A DNA stretch of 64,000 bases from Alphaproteobacteria bacterium (lineage in GTDB: Bacteria > Pseudomonadota > Alphaproteobacteria > Rhizobiales > Rhizobiaceae): positions 1 to 64,000 of the forward strand of contig JAJRQF010000089.1 in the NCBI GenBank assembly GCA_024280375.1, written 5' to 3'. Position 1 is the stretch's first letter. Each line of letters begins with the position of its first letter. Positions 48,404-56,976 of this stretch are shown piece by piece. The notes beneath the pieces were generated by a model, which was given only the letters and a program-made list of their open reading frames with translations, was not told where the DNA came from and did not search any database. Made by a program: the position numbers and the translations under genes.

Positions 48404-49255
48404 ATGAAATTGATCGGCAACATCAAAGTATCTACTGTCGGCAAAATGGCCTTACTCCTCATTCCTTATTTTGGGTTATTTGGAGTTCATGTCTTAGGCT
48501 TTTCAAGCTATTCAGAATATCGAATCCTGCTGCTATTTGATAGCTCTACTTATGGAAATTTACTAACAAATTTCTCGCTATATGTAATTTCTGCATTTTC
48601 TTTTGCACGAATATTATGGTATGTGATTAGAGGCAATTTAACACGATCTTTAGTTATATATGGCACAAAATCGAGCATTTTCAATCTAAAACAAAAAACC
48701 CTACGAAGAATTTCCGTCAGCATTTCTCGGTATAATACAATAAATTATTTAGTTGTGTTTTTGATTTCATGTATTATTTTTTCAAAAATGTATTTGGGAA
48801 GCATTTTTCTTGGGATTCTATTGTTGTTTATCATACCAGTTATTGTGTACATGATGTATTGGACATCAGAAAGCGCTCTGCTTATTGCTTCAAAACTTAT
48901 CCGAGGCAAACAAGAAAGGGAGTTCAGATTTAGTTGGAAATTAGGTACTATCTTGAGCAATACACCAGATGAATCGAGTGTAGAACCATTAGTTGATGCG
49001 CGTGTCCACAGGAATATAAACCGATTACTGCTCCTAATTCTAATGATTGGGACCTACGCATCTTATTCTACTGGATATATAAGGGAAAAATACTTGCGCA
49101 ATAATCCAGCATTTCGAAATGCTAAAAATATTGAGTTCGCAATCATTGCAAAAACAAGTAATGAATTTATAATCTGGAATGCCATGGAAAAAAACTATCA
49201 GTTGGTACCTCGTGATTCTGGAATAACCCTTCTAACAAAATTATCCGATGAATAG
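48404..49255 (+). CDS. AT-rich multi-span membrane protein of unknown function
   Basis: A 283-residue protein with about five hydrophobic segments (near 14-32, 57-75, 112-126, 128-150 and 207-222) and basic loops. No family is recognised. Codon use and base composition are clearly more AT-rich than in the neighbours (many ATA, TTA, AAT codons), and it sits beside palindromic repeats, which suggests recent horizontal gain. The start at ATG 48404 lacks a strong ribosome site. It converges on hom. Confidence 0.65.
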   Translation: MKLIGNIKVSTVGKMALLLIPYFGLFGVHVLGFSSYSEYRILLLFDSSTYGNLLTNFSLYVISAFSFARILWYVIRGNLTRSLVIYGTKSSIFNLKQKTLRRISVSISRYNTINYLVVFLISCIIFSKMYLGSIFLGILLLFIIPVIVYMMYWTSESALLIASKLIRGKQEREFRFSWKLGTILSNTPDESSVEPLVDARVHRNINRLLLLILMIGTYASYSTGYIREKYLRNNPAFRNAKNIEFAIIAKTSNEFIIWNAMEKNYQLVPRDSGITLLTKLSDE

Positions 49256-49335
49256 GTCCCTAATACTGGCTGATTAAGCTTGCACTTCAAAGACTAACCA
49301 ACCCTAAATTCATCATCCAAAACACTTCCCCCCCC

Positions 49336-50664
49336 TCACCCCATTTCCTCAATGCGGATCATCTGTGGTTCGGCGGCGAGGTAACCGTCCTTGGAGATTG
49401 CCTCCAGCGCAGCACGAATAGCGGATTCGTGCGTTTCGTGGGTGATCAGGATCAGCGTTTGCGCATCCAAATCGGTATTTTTGACTTCAGAACGCGGGGT
49501 ATCGCGGCGCTGCACGATGGATTCAAGCGAAATATCCTGCTCTGACATGCGGGTGGCGATTGCCGCCATAGCACCGGAGCGATCAAATACCGACATGCGG
49601 ATGAAATATCCCCCCTCGTGCTGGCGCATTTTGGCGCGCACATAAGGTTCCAGCCGTTCAGCCGGGCGACCAAGGGCCGGGCCATGCTGGTGACCCGGGC
49701 GGCTTTTAGCAATATCGGCAATATCACCCAGAGCAGCCGATGCCGTGGCACCTCCGCCGGCACCGGGGCCAGACATCATGAGACTGCCGACCACATCGGC
49801 CTCGATCGCCACCGCATTGGTGACACCGGAAATCTGCGCAATCGGCGATGCCAGTGGCACCATGGTCGGGTGGACGCGGGATTCGATGCCGCTATCGGTG
49901 CGGCAGGCAACGCCGAGCAATTTGATCCGATAACCCAAATCTTTGGCGGCGCGAATATCCTCGGTAGTAATTTTGGTTATGCCCTCGACATAGATTTCAT
50001 CGGCGGCAATTTTGGTGCCAAAAGAAAGCGAGGTGAGAATGGCCAGCTTGTGGGCCGTATCATCGCCCTCGATATCAAAGGCCGGGTCGGCCTCCGCATA
50101 ACCAAGGCGCTGGGCATCGGCCAGACATTCCTCAAATGACAGGCCATCATCTTCCATCCGGGTGAGGATGTAATTGCAGGTGCCATTCATAATACCGTAA
50201 ACGCGGGTGACATCATTGCCGGCGAGCGATTCACGCATCACCTTGATGATCGGGATACCGCCTGCAACGGCCGCCTCATAGTTTAGCAGCACACCGGAAT
50301 TTTCAGCCAGCCCGGCAAGCTCCACCCCGTGTTTGGCCAGCAATGCCTTGTTGGCGGTGACGACGTGAATGCCTGCTTTGAGGGCTGCGCGCACCGATTC
50401 CAGCGCCGGGCCTTCATCGCCGCCCATCAGTTCCACATAGACATCAATATCAGATGTGGCGAGGGCGACCGCGTCGTCAAACCATTCAACTGAATTTGGG
50501 TCGATGCCACGATCTTTTGAGCGATCGCGCACGCATACACTTTTTAGCACAAGGGCGCGGCCACATCGTTCGGCCAGCATATTGGACTTTGAATTGATAA
50601 TACGGGCAAGCTCTGCTCCGACTGTGCCAAGGCCGGCAATGCCAATTTTAAGGGGTTTATCCAT
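49336..50664 (-). CDS. hom: Homoserine dehydrogenase
   Basis: A 442-residue enzyme that reduces aspartate semialdehyde to homoserine, the branch point to threonine and methionine. KIGIAGLGTVGAELARI binds NAD(P); NYEAAVAGGIPIIK and GIMNGTCNYILTRM with AYAEADPAFDIEGDDTAHKL (catalytic Asp/Lys region) follow. An ACT domain at about 352-430 (YFIRMSVFDRSGAMAAIATR) points to feedback control by threonine. It lies downstream of an aminotransferase gene on the same strand, 46 bases apart, probably in one operon. Confidence 0.96.
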   Translation of the reverse strand: MDKPLKIGIAGLGTVGAELARIINSKSNMLAERCGRALVLKSVCVRDRSKDRGIDPNSVEWFDDAVALATSDIDVYVELMGGDEGPALESVRAALKAGIHVVTANKALLAKHGVELAGLAENSGVLLNYEAAVAGGIPIIKVMRESLAGNDVTRVYGIMNGTCNYILTRMEDDGLSFEECLADAQRLGYAEADPAFDIEGDDTAHKLAILTSLSFGTKIAADEIYVEGITKITTEDIRAAKDLGYRIKLLGVACRTDSGIESRVHPTMVPLASPIAQISGVTNAVAIEADVVGSLMMSGPGAGGGATASAALGDIADIAKSRPGHQHGPALGRPAERLEPYVRAKMRQHEGGYFIRMSVFDRSGAMAAIATRMSEQDISLESIVQRRDTPRSEVKNTDLDAQTLILITHETHESAIRAALEAISKDGYLAAEPQMIRIEEMG

Positions 50665-50710
50665 GGGTCTATCCGGTACTCATAATGATGCTCCGGCAGA
50701 TTGGGAGAGC

Positions 50711-51931
50711 TTACCGGCGCGCAGAAAATTGAACGACGTTGTGCCGTGATTCATCCTCACTTGCAAGGAACTTGCGCAGATTTCGTGCGGCCTGGCGAAT
50801 TCTTTGCTGGTTTTCCACCAGCGCGATGCGCACATAGTCATCACCATATTCGCCAAAGCCAATGCCCGGGGCAACGGCGATCTCGGTTTTCTCGATCATC
50901 AGCTTGGAAAACTCCAGCGAACCAAGATGTTTGAATTTTTCAGGAATCGGTGCCCATGCAAACATTGTCGCTGGCGGAGACGGCACATCCCACCCCGCAT
51001 TGGCAAAAGTTTCCACCATCACATCGCGGCGACGACGATAGGTTTCGCGCGCAGCCGTTATGCACTCATCAGAGCCATTAAGTGCCGCTGCCGTTGCCAC
51101 CTGAATGGGGGTAAATGCGCCATAATCCAAATATGATTTCACCCTGGTGAGCGCCGCGATCAGCCGCTCATTGCCCACGGCAAAACCCATGCGCCAGCCG
51201 GGCATGGAAAAGGTTTTCGACATCGAGGTAAATTCAACCGCAATATCAATGGCGCCCGGCACCTGCAAAATAGAAGGCGGTGGTGTTTCGTCAAAATAGA
51301 TCTCCGCATAGGCCAGATCAGACAGAATAATGATGTTGTGCTTTTTGGCGTAGGCAACGACTTCCTTGTAAAATTCAAGCGTCGCCAGTTGCGCCGTCGG
51401 GTTGGATGGATAATTGAGAATTAGAGCCGTTGGCTTGGGCGTGGAATGCTGCACCGCGCGGTCGAGATGCTCAATGAAATTATCATCCGGGTCAGCCGTG
51501 ATAGAACGCACTACGCCGCCCGACATAATAAAGCCAAATGAGTGAATGGGATAGGTTGGATTTGGCACCAAAACCACATCGCCCGGTGCGGTGATTGCCT
51601 GCGCCATATTGGCAAAACCTTCTTTGGAACCAAGCGTTGCCACAACCTGACTATCGGGATCGAGTTTCACGCCAAAACGGCGTTCATAATAGGCTGCTTG
51701 CGCCCGGCGCAGGCCCGGAATGCCCTTGGACGAGGAATAGCGATGGGTGCGCGGGTCTTGCACCGCCTCGCATAATTTATCGACGATGATTTGCGGCGTC
51801 GGCAGATCAGGATTGCCCATGCCGAGGTCAATAATGTCGCAGCCTCTGGCCCGCGCGCTGGCCTTCAACCGGTTTACCTGTTCAAAAACATACGGCGGCA
51901 ACCGACGAATCTTGTGAAATTCCTGCATCAT
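50711..51931 (-). CDS. alaC: PLP aminotransferase class I, AlaC-like
   Basis: A 406-residue aminotransferase. K239 in FTSMSKTFSMPGWRMGF binds PLP; NYPSNPTAQ (174-181) and SDLAYAEIYFD carry further cofactor residues. The sequence resembles E. coli AlaC (glutamate-pyruvate aminotransferase); rhizobial relatives are often named LL-diaminopimelate aminotransferase, so the exact substrate is open. AGGAAATA precedes two adjacent ATG codons at the start. It is followed by hom, a common pairing in this order. Confidence 0.88.
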   Translation of the reverse strand: MMQEFHKIRRLPPYVFEQVNRLKASARARGCDIIDLGMGNPDLPTPQIIVDKLCEAVQDPRTHRYSSSKGIPGLRRAQAAYYERRFGVKLDPDSQVVATLGSKEGFANMAQAITAPGDVVLVPNPTYPIHSFGFIMSGGVVRSITADPDDNFIEHLDRAVQHSTPKPTALILNYPSNPTAQLATLEFYKEVVAYAKKHNIIILSDLAYAEIYFDETPPPSILQVPGAIDIAVEFTSMSKTFSMPGWRMGFAVGNERLIAALTRVKSYLDYGAFTPIQVATAAALNGSDECITAARETYRRRRDVMVETFANAGWDVPSPPATMFAWAPIPEKFKHLGSLEFSKLMIEKTEIAVAPGIGFGEYGDDYVRIALVENQQRIRQAARNLRKFLASEDESRHNVVQFSARR

Positions 51932-52160
51932 TATTTCCTGCGCTATGGTGTGCTTTGCAACAATTACTCAAAAAATACGGTTATTTAGAGAATTATTGCA
52001 AATTTATGCCATTTGTTTATCCGTATTGCACGAAATAGCACATTTTAACATATTCACAAAGCTTTAAATGATCGGGTTTCTGCGGCAGATTGCGCAAGCC
52101 GCCTGAACTGAAGACGCTGCGGGCGAATATCAATTCAGAATTTTTGAAATGGAGGCTGGC

Positions 52161-53999
52161 CTACTTGCTTGCCAAAACGCGCTGGGCAAATTTCTCGCGG
52201 AGTGACTTTATTTGCGCTAACGCCGCATTGACCTTTAGTTGCACCATATCCGCGCCGATTTTTGCGCTGGCCTTACCCGCATTGCCGTCAAAGCCCGCAT
52301 CCTTGCCCTTAGGCAGTTGCCAATTGCGGAATTTCACCATTTCAGGCGCAATAAAAAGCATCTCGGATGTATCGCGAATGCCCGCATGGCCGCCGATATC
52401 CTGCTTCGAATATCCCTGTTTCAACAGATGGTCGAACTGTCCATTGGCCGCATAATAATCGGTAATATTGGCGACTTCCACGCCTTCAGCACGCCAGATT
52501 GCTGATAATTGTTTTGCCACTTTGTTTTGCGCCGGTTGGTTGCCACCGCTATCACCAAGGAAGTAAATATGTTTGAAGCCGTGTTGTTTCATGCTGGCGG
52601 CTGCTGCAATCAACACCCCTTCAAATACCGGATCAGGCACGGAGATGGTGCCGGGCCAGGGCATGTGAATGGTGGGCTTTGGTGAAATTTCGCCCTCCGG
52701 CACATAGTCAATAACCGGGGCAATCAACGCATTGCCAAGGCTCCGGGCTATCATTTGGCTGGTTTTGGTCACCACCATATGGTGTTTTCCAAGTGGCACG
52801 AACGGGCCATTTTGTTCAGTTCCGGCGGTTGGAATAATAATCGTGTCATAACCGTTATCGAGTGCCGCCTGCACCTCAAACCAGTTCATATTTAGCAGTG
52901 CCACATGTTCCAGATTGAACCCCGGTTTGGTGCCCTTGTAATTTTGATAAAACCACGAGTAACCAAACCCGATCATTGCAACCGAAGCCACAATGATGCC
53001 AATCCGCGGGGCACTATTTAACGCCGGCTTGATCTGTTTCCATGACCATGAAAATGGCAATAAATACATCTGAGTGACCGAGCGAAATGGATTGGGCTGC
53101 GCATCATTGATGCCAAATCTGAGTTTCTCAAAACCTTTTGGCACATAAAGCGTATTCAGCAATCCATCCCAGAAAGCAAAGATCAACCCCATATTCTTGT
53201 CATAATGTTTTGGGTCGCGGCTGTGATGAATCTGGTGCTGGGCGGGTGAAATCAATATCTTGCTCAGCCATTGGGGATAGCTCAACCAGATATGAGAATG
53301 GCGTAGATTGTAGCCGCCGATATAGAACAGGAACACGACAATATTGATGCCCAGAATACTGACCTGCTGCGGCTCTTCACCGGTTAAATAAAACAACACG
53401 CCAATGGCGGCACCGGTTACCAGCGAAACGGTCAGGCTCATCAGGATCAGATCTATCGGATGCAGGCGAAACAGCGTCATCGGGGACAGCTGGTCGGCTG
53501 AATGGTGTACCTGATGGAAATTCCACAGAATTGGTATCCGGTGCTGCAGATAATGAATTGTAAAGACGCACAGATCCATGATCAGCACGGATATGATGGT
53601 GAAGATCGCCAAATGGGTGAAAGATGTCACCAAAGGCTGCTGGTTTTCGCCAAAGATGGATACAACGCCGGTAAAGGCAAAATTGGAAAATTCATGCACA
53701 GTAAACAGGAATTGCAGAATGATGCCGTAAAAAAGCACCGCATTGACGAAGAAATAAATCACATCCTGTTTGAAGGTTTCGCCCTTATATATCTTACTGG
53801 AAAACATATATTTGAAAAACCAGAGCAACGAACGCTGCTCTTTCGGGCCATATTCCTCGTGATCATCGCGGGCCAGCATGTAGGTTAGCACCGCAAGCAC
53901 CAGCGCGCTCAACAAATAAAGCACGTAAATGCGCTCGGTCGGCAAAAACGGGCCGATCATCTTGTTAAATGCGTTGAGTTTTAAATCTTCGACAAACAT
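52161..53999 (-). CDS. Fusion of a sterol desaturase-type membrane hydroxylase and a creatininase-like domain
   Basis: One intact frame of 612 residues from ATG 53999 (GGCGGAAACC upstream). Residues about 20-320 form a fatty-acid hydroxylase/sterol desaturase domain with several membrane segments and histidine boxes HYLQH, HQVHH and HQIHH for a di-iron site. A membrane segment near 350-370 links to a creatininase-like domain (about 385-600), recognised by PTAGTEQNGPFVPLGKHH, FLGDSGGNQ and GGHAGIRDTSEM. Compared with creatininase several metal ligands differ (EQN for EQH, KHH for the usual TD, DSGGN for NGHxxN), which I believe marks a separate subfamily. The substrate is unknown; the pairing suggests a hydroxylation step coupled to amide or lactam hydrolysis. 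Confidence 0.85.
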   Translation of the reverse strand: MFVEDLKLNAFNKMIGPFLPTERIYVLYLLSALVLAVLTYMLARDDHEEYGPKEQRSLLWFFKYMFSSKIYKGETFKQDVIYFFVNAVLFYGIILQFLFTVHEFSNFAFTGVVSIFGENQQPLVTSFTHLAIFTIISVLIMDLCVFTIHYLQHRIPILWNFHQVHHSADQLSPMTLFRLHPIDLILMSLTVSLVTGAAIGVLFYLTGEEPQQVSILGINIVVFLFYIGGYNLRHSHIWLSYPQWLSKILISPAQHQIHHSRDPKHYDKNMGLIFAFWDGLLNTLYVPKGFEKLRFGINDAQPNPFRSVTQMYLLPFSWSWKQIKPALNSAPRIGIIVASVAMIGFGYSWFYQNYKGTKPGFNLEHVALLNMNWFEVQAALDNGYDTIIIPTAGTEQNGPFVPLGKHHMVVTKTSQMIARSLGNALIAPVIDYVPEGEISPKPTIHMPWPGTISVPDPVFEGVLIAAAASMKQHGFKHIYFLGDSGGNQPAQNKVAKQLSAIWRAEGVEVANITDYYAANGQFDHLLKQGYSKQDIGGHAGIRDTSEMLFIAPEMVKFRNWQLPKGKDAGFDGNAGKASAKIGADMVQLKVNAALAQIKSLREKFAQRVLASK

Positions 54000-54716
54000 G
54001 GTTTCCGCCTTGCGCAATTTTAGTTGCAGGCGGTGTACCACAATGGGTTTAAGGTTGGTTTAACGGGGAGATTTGAGTTGGTATGACAACGGAGGGGAAT
54101 GTTAAATCAGAGAATAATCGAGCAATTCGAGCACCTGTGATTTGGATTGACACCACTCACGCGACGTCATCTTCGGCCTCGAGCCGAGGACCCATACCGT
54201 TCACTAACAAGACCTTAACAGATGTATTTGATGAGAGATTTCGGAATGGATCCTCGTGTCAAGCACGAGGATGACAGAGATTGGGGTGTATTTTGCTAAA
54301 CCAACCTTCACTCCATTGCTTTTCATAAGAATGGAAGAGATGGTAAGTTCTTATCAGGCACCTTACCTCTCGGTCGTCATCCCCGTGAAGACGGGGATCC
54401 ACGGGTGATTCGGCAAATTCAGAGGATTTTATTTCGAAAATTTAGCTCATTAGCCCGTTTGCAGCCGATATTTGACAATGAACAAACCGTTAGTCACCTG
54501 GATCCCCGCCCGCCCCTTCGACAAGCTCTGGAGGGAAGACGGAAAATTGACGTACATTTTTTCACCCATACAGCTGGCTATTCGCGGAAAGAGATTGACC
54601 AGATTCTATTTCTATTTAAGATTTCATATGATGCTAAGCGCGCTTTGTAGGAGCAAACAACATGAACCTCATTCTTGAGGAAATTTTGGGCAGATCTAAA
54701 TTCAAGCGAGGAAGCA
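54000..54716. other. Gene-free repeat region
   Basis: A 717-base stretch with no credible gene. It holds four palindromic elements of the GGATCC/GATGAC type between 54165 and 54545 and unremarkable AT-rich sequence around them. Short frames crossing it are translations of the repeats. Confidence 0.6.
54165..54545. repeat. Cluster of four REP-like palindromes
   Basis: Copies at 54165-54194 (CGTCATCTTCGGCC variant), 54248-54275 (GGATCCTCGTGTCAAGCACG variant), 54375-54407 (CGTCATCCCCGTGAAGACGG type) and a truncated one from 54495 (CACCTGGATCCCCGCC). They differ in the inner stem but keep the GATCC and GTCATCC ends, so they are related, independently mutated members of one family. Confidence 0.65.
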
Positions 54717-55511
54717 ATGGCTTCAATTAATCAATTTGGAGATTTTGGGGCAACGACCAATAGTGTGCGAGCAAATATTCCAAAAGGCCGTTCGTCAAGT
54801 GTGGGAGAGATGAGTGTCGTCGTTGGGCCTGTTGATGTTTTTGGTGCGGGGGCAAGAATTGGGGCAATTGGAAAATCACTTGACCCATCTTTAAGAAGCG
54901 TAACAGACGCAAAATCGTCAAGAGGAGCTGCTGGATTCAATGTCTATTTGTCAAGAACAATGACTAAGGCGAAAAAATGCTTCCATAATTTGCTGGTGAC
55001 AGTAATTTTATTGATTAGCTTGGCGCTATTTTTCATGGTTTCGGAGGCCAACCCGTTTCAGAGATTTACCATTAGGTGTGATGCGGCATCAATTGGAAGT
55101 GGTTTTCAAAAAAGTGTAATTAGAGTAATTAAAACTTGCATCAATAGGAACTATAAAACATCATTTTATAATATGAGATGGCTCGAAGACCGGTATTTAT
55201 CCAGAATATTTGGTAATATTGAACCAGAGTTACGTGAATTAATAATAATACTAAACGGAGTAGATAGAAGATTTGTAGTAAAATCGCTAAGGGTCAATAG
55301 TGAATCCTATAATTTCCACATGAAAATTGTCAATGAGAACGTAAATAGACTGAGCCAATTGCTCAACCAGTTTGGTGTTGAAAAATTATCAGACGACTGC
55401 ATGAAATTGAAGTCTGTTGATCGTTGTTATGCACAAGCCCGGAAAAAAATTGCGCTTCCTACATTAAGAAAAATAAGGTTTAGAATCTTTTTTCTCAGGG
55501 AGTTAAAATGA
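54717..55511 (+). CDS. AT-rich protein of unknown function with one membrane segment
   Basis: A 265-residue product from ATG 54717, which follows a good GAGGAAG ribosome site. Residues 1-80 are polar and Ser/Gly-rich, a membrane segment lies at about 90-110 (LLVTVILLISLALFFMV), and the C-terminal 150 residues are basic and helical with four cysteines. An alternative start at ATG 54960 would place the membrane segment at the N-terminus as an anchor. No family is recognised. The 3-prime half is much richer in AT than the surrounding genes, suggesting foreign origin. Tandem repeats follow directly. Confidence 0.55.
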   Translation: MASINQFGDFGATTNSVRANIPKGRSSSVGEMSVVVGPVDVFGAGARIGAIGKSLDPSLRSVTDAKSSRGAAGFNVYLSRTMTKAKKCFHNLLVTVILLISLALFFMVSEANPFQRFTIRCDAASIGSGFQKSVIRVIKTCINRNYKTSFYNMRWLEDRYLSRIFGNIEPELRELIIILNGVDRRFVVKSLRVNSESYNFHMKIVNENVNRLSQLLNQFGVEKLSDDCMKLKSVDRCYAQARKKIALPTLRKIRFRIFFLRELK

Positions 55512-55519
55512 ACCGGTCA

Positions 55520-55569
55520 CTTACACGGTTTATCGGATACTACCCTTACACGGTTTATCGGATACTACC
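55520..55569. repeat. Exact 25-bp tandem duplication
   Basis: Two identical 25-base units, 55520-55544 and 55545-55569, each containing TTACACGGTTTATCGGATAC. They begin eight bases after the stop of the AT-rich gene. Confidence 0.9.
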
Positions 55570-55850
55570 ACAAAGACGTGCATTCAAACGAAAACAAACC
55601 AAACAGGCAAGAAAGAGCAGTTTCGCACATTGAATTTTGTCAATCGTCACCCATTTATTATCCGATACTAACCTCTGTATTAAAGGACATCTGTGCTCAT
55701 AATTGACTATGTCATCGACCATTTGCTTGATATGTCAAAAACCAAAATTGGTGCATTATTTGCCTAGATTTTATTTTTCTGCATTTGCGGGACAATGATT
55801 TATATCAATCCCTAGTCGACAAAAAATTCGTACTGAAATTTCCTTATCAA

Positions 55851-55910
55851 CCCCCTCCCACCTGCTGCGCAGGCACCCTCCCCCTAACAGGTGGAGGGTT
55901 AGCGGGCGGC
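55851..55910. repeat. GC-rich intergenic palindromic repeat
   Basis: A CCTGC-TGC-GCAGG hairpin (55861-55873) lies within an outer imperfect pairing of CCTCCCACCTG and CAGGTGGAGGG. Repeats of this kind are common between alphaproteobacterial genes. It could act as a terminator for the minus-strand gene that ends at 55962. Confidence 0.5.
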
Positions 55911-55961
55911 GAGTTTCGAATGTAAGTTTCATTCGATTTTGCATCGCATTAATTACGAACT

Positions 55962-56771
55962 CTACCCTTTTTTCTCATAGGCAAGGATTTCCACAAGACC
56001 GGTATTGCCGCCGCTGCTGGTGGCCGCATCAATGCGCAGGGTCTTCGTGGTGGCGTTCAGCTCAAAGCGATAGGATTTGCTGGCATCCGGCAAGGTGAAA
56101 GGCCCATGGACCTTGCCCGCATCATCGGTTGCGGTAAAGGTGGAGATTTGCGCAGTGCCATCGCTCATGGTGCGGGTCCAGATGTCTACGGCACCAATAT
56201 TGGCTTTTTTGCCGAAATCCAGCACCAGAAATGCGCCCGACCCATCGCCCGATGATGACCAAGCGGTGGACGGGTCGCCATCAAGCGCGCTGTTTGCACC
56301 CCAAGACTGATCGTTTTCAGCACCGCCATAATTGCTACTAACCATCATAACGCTGGCTGAAAGCGCCATCAGGCCCGCCGGGCCTTTTGCCTTGGCAGTA
56401 GTGGTGAATTCACGAATTTTGCCCGCATATAATTTACCGTTGGCGGCAATGCCCTGCACGCGGAAATAGTACTTTGTTTCAGGCTCCAATCCGCCCAAAA
56501 CCGGATTGTGATCAATTGTGGTGAGCGAGCCCATATTAGGATCATTGGCGATTTTGCCGAACTCTTTGGTAGTGCCATAAACAACCGTGCAAGCAAGCGG
56601 TACACTGGAGAGAAAGGTAAGGCCTGCGCTCTTTGCCCCCACATCCACCAGTTTTGGTGGTGTGCCATTGGTGGCATCGGAGAGCGGTAGCACCTGCAAT
56701 GATTGGGCGTTGGCCGGTATGGCGCTCATAGAGGTGCCAAGAATTAGAACCATGGGTAGAATATAACGCAT
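55962..56771 (-). CDS. Secreted protein with fibronectin III-like and discoidin-like domains
   Basis: A 269-residue protein starting at ATG 56771 with GGAG seven bases upstream (a GTG four codons earlier is weaker). The signal peptide covers about 1-22 (cut after IPANA). Residues about 30-125 look like an FN3/purple acid phosphatase N-domain (GLEPETKYYFRVQG). Residues about 140-265 resemble an F5/8-type C (discoidin) carbohydrate-binding domain (SALDGDPSTAWSSSGDG, LVLDFGKKANIGAVDIWTR). Probably extracellular or periplasmic binding; no catalytic domain is present. It is divergent from zntA. Confidence 0.8.
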   Translation of the reverse strand: MRYILPMVLILGTSMSAIPANAQSLQVLPLSDATNGTPPKLVDVGAKSAGLTFLSSVPLACTVVYGTTKEFGKIANDPNMGSLTTIDHNPVLGGLEPETKYYFRVQGIAANGKLYAGKIREFTTTAKAKGPAGLMALSASVMMVSSNYGGAENDQSWGANSALDGDPSTAWSSSGDGSGAFLVLDFGKKANIGAVDIWTRTMSDGTAQISTFTATDDAGKVHGPFTLPDASKSYRFELNATTKTLRIDAATSSGGNTGLVEILAYEKKG

Positions 56772-56911
56772 CAGGTGCTCCACTTAGAAAGATATCAATG
56801 TGATTATCTGATTGCCTGAAAATTGCCCGGCGCGTAATCCACAATATTTCAATTCTCTGTGAGGCATGTTTGTCGATGTCACACCATTCACCAGATTTTT
56901 GAATTTTTCGC

Positions 56912-56942
56912 TTGAAGCTCACGTTGCTAGAGGTCCTATAAG
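56912..56942 (+). promoter_or_regulatory. MerR-type promoter of the metal ATPase gene
   Basis: A TTGAAG -35 box (56912-56917) and TATAAG -10 box (56937-56942) are separated by 19 bases, the over-long spacing typical of MerR-family metal-responsive promoters. The spacer contains an imperfect dyad (AGCTC ... GAGGT). It lies 35 bases before the zntA ATG. The regulator gene is not in this window. Confidence 0.6.
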
Positions 56943-56976
56943 GGTTGAAATTACCAAAATCACGTCAGGAAATTTC

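Larger units (their letters stand above)
55512..55961. other. Gene-free region with repeats
   Basis: A 450-base gap. It holds an exact tandem duplication (55520-55569), a degenerate third copy near 55645-55673 (TTATTATCCGATACTAACC), and a GC-rich palindromic repeat at 55851-55910. No gene is visible. Confidence 0.6.
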
